Of a stretch of DNA of 64,000 nucleotides, positions 20,971-34,300 are shown piece after piece. The notes beneath the pieces were generated by a model, which made no database searches, was not told where the DNA came from, and saw only the letters and a list, made by a program, of their open reading frames with translations. The stretch's first letter is position 1. Each line of letters begins with the position of its first letter. The position numbers were made by a program, and so were the translations under genes. Origin of the DNA: Pseudoips prasinana (lineage: Eukaryota > Arthropoda > Insecta > Lepidoptera > Nolidae); NCBI GenBank assembly GCA_951640165.1, contig OX621241.1, positions 12,715,001-12,779,000 on the forward strand. The letters run 5' to 3'.

Positions 20971-23911
20971 AAAAAAATGTTTAAATGTTTTCCAAAAGAA
21001 AGTGTTGAAAGATAAATGTAATATTAATACTTTTCATTTCATTTGGCATCTGCCATTTAACAGCATTTAAGGCGTAACAAAATTAATGTAGCATATTTAA
21101 GGAATATTCATTGAACTGAGTGGATAACTTGTAGAACAATTATAGTAATAGTAATATTTTCGCGTGATTACAAACTAATCTTCTACAAGTTGAAGTACCT
21201 TAAGTGTGTTGTTGTTAGTTGTTACATTTTTATATAACGTGTAACAATATATATAACAATATACAGTTTTAATCTCATCTCTCTCTCATCATCTTAAGGG
21301 CGACGTGCGGGTATCATATACTCTGAACATTCGCCTGATGAGATTAAATCTGTTGGCGGAATCAATACATATTATAGCATAAATAGATTTACTTGAGATA
21401 AATACCTGTTATAGTTTTCACGATGTTAGGTCCTCACGTTTCTTTTAGTTATTACAATATTGTAATATTAGTGTCAAATATTTTTAGGGACAGTTTGCTA
21501 GGCCGTACCGATGATAGGAATAATTAAAAAACCCAACAACCCGATAGTATTTTTATCTGCAGTATAAATAATGTTCTCCTGGTCGAATGTAGGCCATGCG
21601 GGCTCAATGGAGACTAGGGCATCACCATTATCCACTTTCTATTCCCTAGCTCTCATGATGCGGTAGGACGACTAGCAGACATCACCGGATATAGGACTGA
21701 TGGCTTTACGTGCTTTCTGATACACGAGGGTATATTACCACCAACTGCCATAGCCCGGGCTGATATGAGGAATTTTTCTTAACAGAAAAAACCAATTAAA
21801 TTTTTTGGTATGACCCAGAATTTGTACTTACCTTGCCTTTGGCCTCGTTCGATGCAGTTCTTCATGCACCATAGAGCCAGTCAAATTAAGGCAGTACTTA
21901 CAACATACGATAAAAAAACCACTATCGTTAATTTAGGTCAGAAGTATCCTCAACCGGCGAGCACGTATGAAGAACATAATGACAGTTAACGTGGCAAAAG
22001 AAGTGTGCAAAGATCATGACAAATGGTAATCCGTTGTCTCTGCCTACCCCTCTGGGAAACAGTCGTGTGTCTATGTGAGTAGGATATGTGATGCAACACG
22101 TTAAGTATTCGTTACACGTTATATAAGTAATGTTACTTAGTGTATTTCTAGTAAATTAAATTAGAGAATTTAGAGTAAAACAAATATTGCAGATGACGAT
22201 GCCCTAAAACTTACTCGTACTTTATTCGAAATAATTTAATAAATCTAAATGAGCACTACAATTTCTATGATATCGGTATCATTAGGTCTTACGTTATTTA
22301 CCTACATTACACAATTCAACCTATTGGTAGGCATTTACCTAAATGCCATTTAAAAGTTTAGGATTCATTTCAAACATGATTTATTCTACGGAAAATGGCT
22401 TCTTTAAAAATACATAGTAATGAAAATAAACAGGATTTTATGGTAACTTGCGGTAAACCTCTAGCCGGCGAAATAGTCCGTGAGTCTAAAACTAGACAAT
22501 AGCATTATATGTATGATTTATTGTCTTAGTAAATGTGAGTAATTAGTAGTAAGTATGCGGTTTAACCACTTAGTACATTTGGCGCTTTTTTCGATAAAAT
22601 GACACTTTACTCTCTTGATCCAGAGTGCAAGACGCTCATTGGGGGAATTCATAGAATTGTTGCCATCGTACAATCATTTAAATTCACCACAATATCTTGG
22701 ACACATTTCATTAATTAAGCCCCTGATTACGGAATTACCAACATTTAAGCGTTAACATTTTTGGTCACTTCTGACTTGAAATGAGACCCGCACCATGGTT
22801 GAGACAACCTAATGGCTTAATTTAGTTAACATAAGATATGTTTTCGATTATTACATAATGTACAGAAATTGTTTGACTGAATGTATAAAAAAACGTGTGC
22901 TTTATACTAGACGACTGTTGTAAAACTAAGATATACTTTACTGGCTAAGACAGAAAGAAAATGTGTGTTCGCAACTCTCTGTCTTGCCCCTACAGTAATA
23001 TACAAAACGTAACTCTTTCCCTTTACCTATATCTTCACTAACTTATAGGTATCTCCCTCTCAACTCCCGTTCGCCTCGCCCGATCAGACTTTATGTGACG
23101 CTCTCGTCACGCATTTAATAGCTTACTCCCCAAGTCAAGCGTGCATAAAGATGTTTTACTTCAAAAGTTACAAGAGCTGGTGGTCTACCGTGGTGTTCCT
23201 GTGTCGTTCGCGTTGTCTCCTTGGCGCACAATAGCTGACCCGTAGTGAGATATCAATTTGGTACCCATTCTGCAACACTCGATAGCTGTTAAATTATTAA
23301 CCAAGTATACTAAATTAGGTGTCTTAGTGAATATCAATCGAGTTAAATTGTTTTATGCAGTTGGCCGGTTACAAAATGGCCTAGTTTACCGATATAACGT
23401 GACTTTGAAATCCCGCGTTATTATACCATTCCGATTGCCGGAAGAGATTTCCATAACAAATGGACTTGGTTAAGGTCAAGGTCGCTTGGTGAAGAGGTTT
23501 ACCGCCAATTACTTTCTACCCGTTTTAGGGATTTTACTTAAAAAATAATGGTTACATAACCTAACCTAAAAACCCCCGACTTCAACAAGAAAAAAAAATC
23601 GGTAACTTAAGTACAGTTGAATTAATTAAACATAGTTAACAACCACTTAGATTAAACTAGCTCACTGATAAAATAGAATTTAAATCTGTTTAATCGTTTC
23701 GGACCTGTGGGACATAGTCATAGGGTTCGAACTCGTTTGCGGGGAAAAATCAATGTGTCTGTAAAAAGTTTTTATCCGTATAACATGCTGATTGCGGATA
23801 GCTGCTATGGGAAGGACGTACCTACTTATAAATATAAATAAAAAGATAAATTAATTAAGACTAGGCCAAAGTTGACAGCAAAATTGGGTATGCCCGATAA
23901 TCTTTTATACC

Positions 23912-24049
23912 TAAAACGAGGTGATTAGAAACACGGGGTGGGAATAGCAATATGGACAGTATCCATACAAAAGTAACAGTATTTTACTTTTGTATGGAAT
24001 CTGTCTCTATTGCTATTCACCCCCGGTGTTTCTATTCACCCCGTTTTAC
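23912..24049. mobile_element. Palindromic MITE-like element
   Basis: The left arm (TAAAACGAGGTGATTAGAAA...) and the right arm are inverted copies over about 60 bases, with scattered mismatches, meeting at CAGTATT. The whole unit of about 138 bp could fold into one hairpin. No target duplication was established. Confidence 0.7.
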
Positions 24050-25078
24050 CGTACCATCATAATTGTTATTGGAGCTGTGCGGGTAAGATCGGTATCGTTA
24101 GTTAGAAGTATACCTAATATTATTACTGAAGTATAGTAACTTTTTATGTAAAGTAATCAAAGTACAGTCTAGGTGAGCCAGAGTCAAAATACTTGATATG
24201 TTAACAACCTTTGAACAAATGCCATCAACAACGTAATTACATAAATAGTTTCAACTTAATTACTTACTACTACTTACCCTATTACTTTTTAAGCTTTGGC
24301 TTAAGGAAAGGGATGAAATTTTTTAACTAAAACTTGCCAATAACCTATCCGAAGTCAACGAGGATTAACGAAAAAAATAGGCCATAATATTAGAAACATT
24401 CCATAAACTAAAATGATAAAAATAATACAAATTTGTATACTTAATCATTACAAATAAGAAATTTATTTGTCAATTTTTACGCAGAAATAGCAAAAATATA
24501 CATTTTGCATAAAACGCGTTAAATGAACGGAAGTCAAAGGCACCAGAGTTAGAGAAGGCAAGTTTCTTAGAATAGTTTTGTACTATTGAGCTCAACGTGG
24601 TCCCCATACTGCCCGCTTACGTGGTAACTTACAGATATTATTGTTTTCAATTTTATGCTAATCGAATTATCATTACAAAACGATTTTTGTGAGCCTTAAG
24701 ACTTTTTAATATAATATTTTCGAATGATCTAGCGTCATAGTACTCATTAAATTAATCGGTTTAAATAAGTAAAAGGCACATTTACAGCTCTAATTATTTT
24801 TTAATACCTACACTATAATAACATACGTATTGTTCCAAAAGTTACATCGTGTAAACCCGCTAATTTTCTAATTAGTATTAAATTTACAAAATGTATGGTC
24901 GTTATAGAAATATTTAAAATTGTTCGTTGCTTACTTATTCGAAGATTTACAAAACTTAAAAATAAGGGGTCACACTATTATATTTATAATTATTATTCGA
25001 CTAGTAATTCGTCTAATATGTACAACAACGTCTGCATAGGCACTTCGATCACAAACTTAGTCATGTAATCGTGCTAAA

Positions 25079-25158
25079 GTAAGGTTCATTTAGCGTAAGG
25101 TTCGTTTAACGAAAGGTTCACTTAGCGTAAGGTTCACTTAGTGTAAGGTTCACTTTAC
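25079..25158. repeat. 16-bp minisatellite, five units, at the channel gene stop codon
   Basis: Five head-to-tail 16-base units of GTAAGGTTCACTTAGC type fill 25079-25158 with one to three changes per unit. On the - strand the array starts within the last coding codon and stop (TAA, 25157-25155) of the ion channel and continues as its 3' UTR. Confidence 0.9.
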
Positions 25159-25376
25159 TTGTGCGCCGCACGGTGCGCCTCACTCAGATATGTGGTCCAG
25201 TAAATTATAGTGAAAAGGACGAAGCAGACGGGGAACAACATGAGCGCAAACTTGTCGAGCGCGCCGTGCTGGGCGCCGCAGAACATAACACCCCGATCGA
25301 CGACACCGCCCACGCGCGTCATGAAATTCCCCGCGCCGTTCGCCGAAGGCATCGATGACTGCAATATTGGTGAGTC
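25155..25376 (-). CDS. Channel last exon: M4
   Basis: It follows ACTTTTTTAG. It encodes the end of the loop, then DKFALMLFPVCFVLFTIIYW (M4) and a short tail ending in TAA at 25155. Its stop lies inside the minisatellite. Confidence 0.9.
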   Translation of the reverse strand, partial: DSPILQSSMPSANGAGNFMTRVGGVVDRGVMFCGAQHGALDKFALMLFPVCFVLFTIIYWTTYLSEAHRAAHK

Positions 25377-28300
25377 CTAAAAAAGTTAAAAATAAAAACA
25401 TCACACCAATATTTTTTCGGTGTGTAGTGAAATATAATTACAACACCCAGTAATTTATCTATCAACTGCTCCCAGTTCTATTTGTACCTTTCAAAAGAGG
25501 GCGCCACTTCTACTTTCTTATTTTGAACGTAACGCGGCTTAAATGGAACTGGGAGAAAAAAACGTCTACATTCTATTATCTTAGCCATGTCTAAAATACT
25601 CTTTCGAAAGTCCACCATCTATTTTGTATACGACTTAGTGCATTTAGCAGTGCGATCTGATTTTATGCACTATATCAATATACCTAACATTATACCGTAC
25701 CTACATTATTGCTAGCTGATATAGCCAAGTACATTGCAGTGACTATATTTTATAACTACAAATCAAACCACCACCAATTGATTACCACAAAAATATAGCA
25801 GTTTTATATTTATGGCATGCACTAAGCTTGACTGCTATTTAAGGATCTGTCAGGATTTGCAAGGACGATACTAGTACCTACTATTGTGTAATTGTTACTG
25901 TAAAATTTTAGTATGAGTAGTCTTAGTTAAAAGATATTGCCACGGTTAAAACTACCCAATATATAATAATGCCCTGTGATCGAAAGTGTCCGTGTTTAAG
26001 TTGCGCTCTGTATGTGCAGATTAAAGAAATATTAAAAAGTAAAAGTTACGAAATCGAAGTGTTGAACCTACTGTAAATTGTTATTTAAAACGTCTTCGAA
26101 AGAAGAAAGTTATCAATTTTACGTTTATTTGACGCGTTTTCGCAGTTGGTTAAGAATCGATTTAATATTTTTTTTAAATCAGTTTCATAAAAAGAAGTTT
26201 ATACCCGTTGTACCTACTTACTTAACTTATCGTATGGACACTGGTTACCCTAGTGTCAGAGCCGACATGGCTTAACCGCCTTCGGTTGTGTATATTACAT
26301 AGAATACTTAATTATATTTTTTTACTTATTATGTTGTAGTACCAGTTAATGGACAAATATAAAAATACCTTCCTAACAATTTATTTATCTATGATCGAAA
26401 CGGTCGAGATTGATCTTAAAGGCATCTCGTAAAGTACATAACTTAGGAAGGATAATAATATGAACTACATTAGTATGGACAAAGGCCTGTGGCAATCCCT
26501 TTTAATTAGATGTTTCAATTACTTTCCTAGTTTTATTGACCTGTCCAAACCTATGATAAATGTAGGTACCCCTGGTGAACTCCAAGTATATAAAATCAAT
26601 ATTATGTTGAGGAGTTTTGTTTAGATTGTGATGTGTGATGATGTAGAGTTGAGAACATGACTGTAATTCCATTAGAGTAGGTACGTACTTGTAGAGTGTA
26701 GTGTACGAGGTAATAATACATAAGCATTTATTTGTTTATTGCCATTGAAGAGTAAATATTTGGAAGCTTGTTTGGACCAGCCTATTTTATTTGGTTTCTT
26801 TTTACAGTAACATATCCATAATTGCTTTCAGCACTAACCACACGGTGCAGTGCTATTTTGCTTTAATTCCATTGTTTACCTTGCTGATAGATCTTGTTTC
26901 ACATCCAACCTTATTTTGTCTCCAATTCCTTCCAGAGAGAGACTAGAAATTGGTGGCCTAAGTTTAAAAATTAATGCACCTAAATAGTACGTGGTATATT
27001 AAAATATTTTACATGCAGTGTAATGCTACACTGAGTACTTGGGAGGTACGTTATAATCTATGTAAAGGGTGTTCATATTTCGTATTTACCCTCTGTATGG
27101 TTTGGTGTTCCATCTGCTGTTTAAAGCCATCCTCTTCAACGCTCAACGTAGGGGAGAACACTCCGCCTTGGGGCGTGCCGGTCACTGACGTGCTCAGCCT
27201 CTGCGAAGGTAAATCCTCACCTTTAAGCGCCCTTAGGTACTATACAACCTACGACAGTAAACTACTGGACCTCATTAGGCCGTAAACTTTTATATCGATG
27301 AATTACCCTCTCCGATGCTCGGACCAGCGGGGCCGCGTCTAACATAGAGCGACCGTTCCCAAAACGTTCCCAAAAAGCTCCACGGCAGTAACCGCCATAA
27401 GCCGATTTTCGAATCCTTAAGGGGTTGCCCTTTGGCTTTACTTAGGGGTTACTTACTTTGTAGTCTTATTTGACAGATCGCTTGAGCCCAGCTCACCTCT
27501 ATTTCCCGGTGAAGAAAGCATAGGCTGTAAACTTCAGGTAAAAAAATAGGACTAATTATGGTATGGTAATTTTAAGATACTTATACCTCGGATTTATGGT
27601 GCTTCGGTGTACTTTTATTTGCAGTCAATAGATTAGCGTTCGTGTAAGTAGGATGTGCTAGTGATCCAGATCAACGCTCGAATACCAAATTGCTCTTGGA
27701 TTTGATCAATTAGCGGTGCACAAGGTCACATCTCACTGCGTTTTGATTACAAAACCGTTACGTTTAAATTTGTTTAGTTACTTTCTGATGTGGTTCGCAT
27801 CGTGGTGGAATGATTTCACGCAAACAAAGTAAATTGAGCTGACCTGTGAGTGGTTGATATGTAAGGGTGGTGGCGCTAGTTGCGCTGCGGAGGCTGCCCT
27901 TCGTAAGTCTGCTCGCCGGCGGCTCCAACTCTTGTCGTAGCGGATACCGAACAGCACCACGAAGTATTCCATTAGCGCCAGGAATACGAATATCGTACAT
28001 GAGATCAGCCATACTTCGATGCATTTCAGCTCCAGCGCGTCTGGCGAGTTTGTGCTGGAATCATATTCAATCCACATTTAACGTAAAAATATTAGATTCC
28101 TTATGACTGGCATGGTTAATAAAATATTTTTTATAATAAGGGATATTATTATACGGCTCGGCGAAACGTACTAAAGAGGCCGTATCGACTCGGCCATTTA
28201 TTCTGGGATTTTCCGGGATTTGAACCCAGGACTCTACTACTCTACCTCTGGACTAACGAGGCGGTCAAACTTCCTTAATTCATAACAATAGTTTTGGGGA

Positions 28301-31300
28301 CAGTGTCCGATCTACCTAATTTTTCTCTAGCCGTGTACAACGTAGATGTTTTCATCGCTTTTCATTGTATTAAATACATCTGCTTTAATTTCATTATTCA
28401 GGCCTCACTCGTTCATAACTCACTCAATCATTCATCTAGTCTTTGATCGGTTATGTTATGTCCATACTTAGTTTACATACTTGTGTTGTTATCATACCTG
28501 ACTGTGTCGAACATGGTGACGAGTGAGAGAAGTGTCGTAACAAGCAGCACCATACGACCCGGCACGATCTCTGGGATGACGCAGAAGCTGCCCCACGAGA
28601 TGATGACGAAGAGGGATGACGGCAGGTAACTCTCCAGGAGGTAGCTCCGCAGTTCTCGAGACAGCGTGATTTGCAGCCGCGCTGCCGAGTGGTCACCTGA
28701 CCAAGACACACAGTTTTACTCTTTACATTCGTTTGAAATGTCATGTTGTGTTGTGTGCATGTGAGTACCTACCTAACATCTAGAACACCAATTAATACAT
28801 TTTACTACAACACCGAATTCTAATCACTTACCCATACAGTGTTCAGTGCGAATACTTTCCCCGTCATCCGTTCATTCGTCCCGCGATTAGCGCCACTACG
28901 ACCTCGAGCCCCATTACCACTGCGATCGCGTCACTATAAGAGGTATTCTCTGTGCTGCTATGCTAACAATTTGCCATTTACTGTAAAATAGTTCCTTGCT
29001 AGTTCTTGCCCTGTATAGTAGAGTTACGCCAAAAATGCTTTTATAATACTCTAAACCAACAAAAAGAAATACAAATCGTGCGTCACGGATGTTCCTACAA
29101 AGGAAATTGCAAGGCACGGATGTAACGTCTTCCATTTTTAAAATTATTGAACAATTTTAACTGTCAAATGTTTTTTTTTCTACTGCTATTGTGGAGCAAT
29201 GATTTCAAATGTTTTCTTACGTCATTTAATTAATGACAGTGTTTGACCATCCGCGCCCAGCAGTGCGGGCAGCATGCCAGCGTCTAGCAACAGCGCGTTA
29301 GCGTTAGTAGGTACATCGTTAGTTACGAGGCGCAAACAAAAGCGCAAAGCAATAAATATACATTTACCTTCACCAAAAGTGCGAATATGATTACTTTTGT
29401 CCGTGACGAAGGTGACCACGTATTTGGGGAGCCTGAACGTGTTCCGCTGCTCCCCTCTGGCGCGGCCTATCCCGATGAACGGCGCCACTTCCCGCCACTC
29501 GAACCGCACATCTTGTTTTGTGTATTTATCTGAAACGAAATATATGTATAAAAAAATAAGGTATTTGGGAATTACTATACATAATTTCAAAAACTGTTAT
29601 GGCCATCTTAAATGTAATCTGTCATGGGCCGGTTGGTGGTAAATGCTTGCCTTTCACGCCCAGGACAGATATTTGTGTGCATGAACATGTCTTTTTGACC
29701 TGAGTCTGGGTGTATTTGTCTACATAAGTATGTATTTACAAAAGAAAAATTGTATTATTTTTTAAAATATCAGTTATATGATTTCCATAGTACACACGGC
29801 AAGTCACAAGTTTTATGATTTTACAATTCGCACAGTTTGATTCTTAAATATCCGCAAGAGTGGGTCAATTACTCACTACAGTCGTTACTTTTATAAATAA
29901 CGAGCTAGACAGTCGTTTTTAGAGTTCCTATTAATAATATAGATACATCCATTGTCGTTCAAAACTTTTGGCGAATGTCCAAATGTATTAATCGAAGTGA
30001 CGGTAATATAGCATAGAATTTTTACCTTTAACCTATTTAACCCTTTAACGGTAATTTTCTAATTGATTGATTTTGATCCTTATTACAAACCAAGAGAGTT
30101 CAAAATATGGTGGCAACTATATTGCCAATACTAGGTAAAGGGTTAAAGGACTAGCAATAAATTCCTGGTCTTCGGGGAAAATTATAAACATACAATTCAC
30201 GGATACAAAGAACACCCAGACTCAGAACAACTATAAATATGTCAAACAAATAGTCGTTCTGGGCGAGTGTCGAATCCGAAACATGATAACTGATACTACA
30301 TAATTACTTTTCTTTTGTAAATATACATATACCTTATTTGTATAGATATTTACACCGAGACTCAGGACAAGCAGACATGTTCATGCACACAAATATTTGT
30401 CCAGGATGGGAATCGAACCCACGACCTGCGGCGTGCAAGGCAAGCATTTAAAACCACGCCCGGCCGGAAAGATATATTTGCGGCATTTCTTAATGTTTTT
30501 AAGAATGACTGAAAGACGAAGAGTATTTATATTATAACAGCAGCTAACGATGTCATAACTATCGATAATGGTCGACTAGTTTTGGATCAATACTACAGGG
30601 AGTGCTCGAAACAACGAGCATCGAGCTTCATCCAAGTTTTACAACACTACTTTTTTGAAGAATCTTTTGTGAGTTAATATACTGTCGTATTTTTTGTTTT
30701 TATTATAAAATGGCGCTCATAGTCAGTCGCTCTCACCGGTCAGTAAATGGGACCGGTTAAGCAAAAAAAAAAAGCAACTAGGCTCGCGGATAATCCATAA
30801 ATGGGTGACCACCAAAGAGGTTACATATCTGAGCGTCTCCGTGCTTCGGAGGGCTTAAGCTGTCGGTCCCGGTTGTCGCTGCTAGGCAACAGTCTTAAGG
30901 CAAGTCAGAAGCCTACTGGGCGGCGGTTTGAACAACTGACACCAGGGTAACCACAGCCATACGATAAACAAGTATAAAATTGTCAAAATACTTACAACTA
31001 CTGAAGTCTATAGCACAATTTTGGACGTCTAATGGGTAGAGTACGAAGTCCATCTCGCACTTGATTGTTATGGTGGCACTGTGAACCAAAATTATACTCT
31101 TTGTAAATAAGTATGCAGTAGGTCATGTCTTACTCCTATTGTTGAAATGTAAATTAGTATACAGATGTACCTACACTAAATACATATCTATACATGTAAT
31201 AAAATCGTAGGAAAGTCAAATCTGTACATTGAATATTTATTAAAAAGGATTCTTGGGTCGTGATCTACTATTAATGTCGAAGCCAAAAATCAAGTTTTTA

Positions 31301-34300
31301 GAATTTTTGTCTGTTTGTCTGTATGTATGTCCGGGCTTAACTTAAAAAGTACTGCATGGATTTACTTTAAATTTTGCATAAATATTACCTACTAAGAGGT
31401 CGGGTCAACATATAGGCTACATATTATCACGCTATCACCTACGGGGGAGGAGCTGTGATAATTTATAAAGTTTAACGCGGGTAAAACCGCGGGGCACAGC
31501 TAGTTATTTATATAATTCAATGTAACGACAATTGCATCATAGCTATGTTGTTTCACACACAAGACTTCCGTACCATATTGAGTGAAAGATAGGTATAGGT
31601 ACAGCAAGCTTGGATACTTATCAGTAGTAAATAACTATGAGATCGAAACTTCTACTATATTATGTTCTATATAAAAGCATATAGTAGCAGTTTCGATCTT
31701 ATAAGGCAATCAAATTAGAGCTAATATTTCTTTCATGATCACCATATCAGACTGGATATGGAATTGCGAATTAAAATTGCCAGTTAGAAATTATCAGACA
31801 TCGAGAGGGTCTGCATCGTTTCCTTGAAACTTGCCGCACGAAGCGTTTTTAGGGTTCCGTACCCAAAGGGTAAAGCGGTACCCTATTAATAAGACTTCGC
31901 TGTTTGTCTGTCTGTCCGTCTGTCACCAGGCTGTATCTCATGAACCGTGATAGTTAGACAGTTGAAATTTTCACAGACAATGTACTAAAAAACAAAATAA
32001 AATAAATACTTAAGGGGGCTGCCATGCAGCTAACGTGAATTTTTGCTCATTTTTATAGATAATGGTACGGAACCCTTCGTGCGCGAGTCCGACTCGCACT
32101 TGGCCGGTTTTTCTTCGTTCATAATACGCACAACCAAGCTGTGGAATGCTCTGCCGATCAATGTGTTTCCAGACACACATCACATGCGCTTAGTGGTTAA
32201 GGGCAAGAGGCTTCCGGCGACTGGGACCGCAATTAACTAGGACCGCGGTCCCAATCGCCGGATGCGTAAAAATGAAATAATTTTCTTCCGGCGACTGGGA
32301 CCATTCATAAATGATAACGAAATCAAAAAATGTACAGTCAAACAGTCAAACAGTCAAAAAGAAAAATTTTTAGATGTAATAATTGAAGAAAAATCCTTTT
32401 TGATTTAAAAACATCATTTATTGATATAAAAGCAAACAGCCTTTGACTACAGTTCTGTTATTTAAAACTTTCGTAATAAAAACATACACGAAAATCATGT
32501 TAATGTTAAAATATAAAAATCATGCTAACAATAATAAAAAAAAAATAACATGAATCGTGCTTATAATAATAATCAACAATTTTCAAACAATTAACAATCA
32601 GAAAGTAATTATTTATCACAAAATCAGCCTTTAAGTGGTACCGTAAATATAATAAAAAAAATAACATAAATCACAATAAAAATTATAAACGTGGGTACTA
32701 TGTCAATCACAATTAGTTTAAAATGGCCGTTATGGCTTCACACAAAATCAGTCAAGTAAGTAATTATCACAAAATCAGCCTTAACTGTGTTAAAATATAA
32801 AAATAATGTTATAGATTTAAAACACCCTTTAAGTATATTTTAAATAACAGAACAGTGGTCTGTTCTGTTATTTAAAATATACTTAACAAAAAGATTCACA
32901 TAATTCGTGCTTATAATAATAATCAACAATTTTCAAACAATTAACAATCAGTAAGTAATTATTTATCACAAAATCAGTCTTTAAGTAGTACCGTAAATAT
33001 TAATAAAAAATAACATAAATCACAGTTAGTTTAAAATGGCCGTCATGGCGTCACAGAATCAGTCAAATTATATAAGGACTTTAAACCTACATATTATATG
33101 TATATATATATAGATCAATTATACCCATATCCCGAGTCAATGTTTATCGTAATCTCTCCAAAAAATGGCCGATACTTATTACATAATTAAGTAAGTCTTT
33201 AACAGAATTATAATTTTTTTTCATCTTAGCAATCGAAGAATGCTTCCTCTTCGATATTTGGATACCGTTAGGATTTTTTAATGCTCCAGAATAGTATTTC
33301 ATATATTTTAGGAGTCCGTGCAGCAACTGGGCAATGTTTGGCTTTGGTTTGATGTACTTCCTAATGTGACTATTCCATTGCTCGACAGCATTATTTGTTT
33401 TTATTTATTTATTTATTACAATCCAGAGTTACAAACATCTTTACAGGCAAACCCAATACGATGTTGCACTAATCACAGTAATTACATTAAATAACATATT
33501 ATATACAATGACAACCTTGTGAATTCACACTGATTACAAAAGAATATGTCTAGGTGTTCGGATAACATGTTCAAAGTGCGGAGCGCCTCTGTGAGTGGCG
33601 CGTCGCGCAGTAAGTTAGTGCGCGCGCGCGGCACCGCCAGCAGGCGCGGGCGGCGGCGCCGGCGCACGTACTCGTCCGGCACACACAATTGCAGCTGACA
33701 CAGAATGTCCGCGTGGTGTATCCGACCGACTATTACGTTGTGGATATATGTCACCAGTGTTAATTTCCTTCTGACTCTTAGTTCGTTGTAGCCTACCATA
33801 CCCAAAACAAATAGGGTCGGATACATCAGCGGATAAAAAGGATACACACCGTATTGTTTCAAGTAAATAAACCTAATAAATTTATTTTGTACTCGCTCCA
33901 ACATGAGGCTATATTTTACTTCATGTGGAGTCCAGATGACTGCGTTACATTCCAAGTGGCTTCTCACTAGCGCGTTATATAACACTATGATAGCGTTAAC
34001 ATTAGTGAAACCCTTTGCAGTTCTTAATAAAAAGCCTAGGTTCTTGTATGCTTTTTTACATGTGTTGTATGTTTTGTTTAATTCCCTATAAGTAGTGAAT
34101 GTACCTGCGAGTATTGAATTTTTTAGCCATGTTTGTACAAAGTAGTCATTAAAGTTTGTAATTTCTGCACTAATTGGCGACTCTTCCATGACATACAACC
34201 AGCCATCGGTGACCATATCTAGTGGGAGATGAGAAAGAACCGAACATAGCTGAACATGATCTTTTCCTGGTTGAGTTTTGTCGACGCCCAATTCCTTCGC

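Larger units (their letters stand above)
20150..25078. other. 5-kb gene-poor interval
   Basis: I see no recognisable gene. It holds two palindromic elements (20913-20970 and 23912-24049). A locally less AT-rich patch at 23040-23250 contains a short ATG frame that I could not assign. A frame at 23258-23473 has no domain. The interval separates the 3' ends of the convergent Atp23 and channel genes. Confidence 0.45.

Noticed and set aside
21338..21365. Another CTGATGAG near 21338
   Set aside because: The helix II and GAAA parts of a hammerhead are missing.
23258..23473. 71-codon frame
   Set aside because: No domain, signal peptide or splice context; AT-rich background.
25180..25404. Alternative - strand frame over the last channel exon
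   Set aside because: It is out of phase with the upstream exon and lacks M4; the frame ending at 25155 has it.
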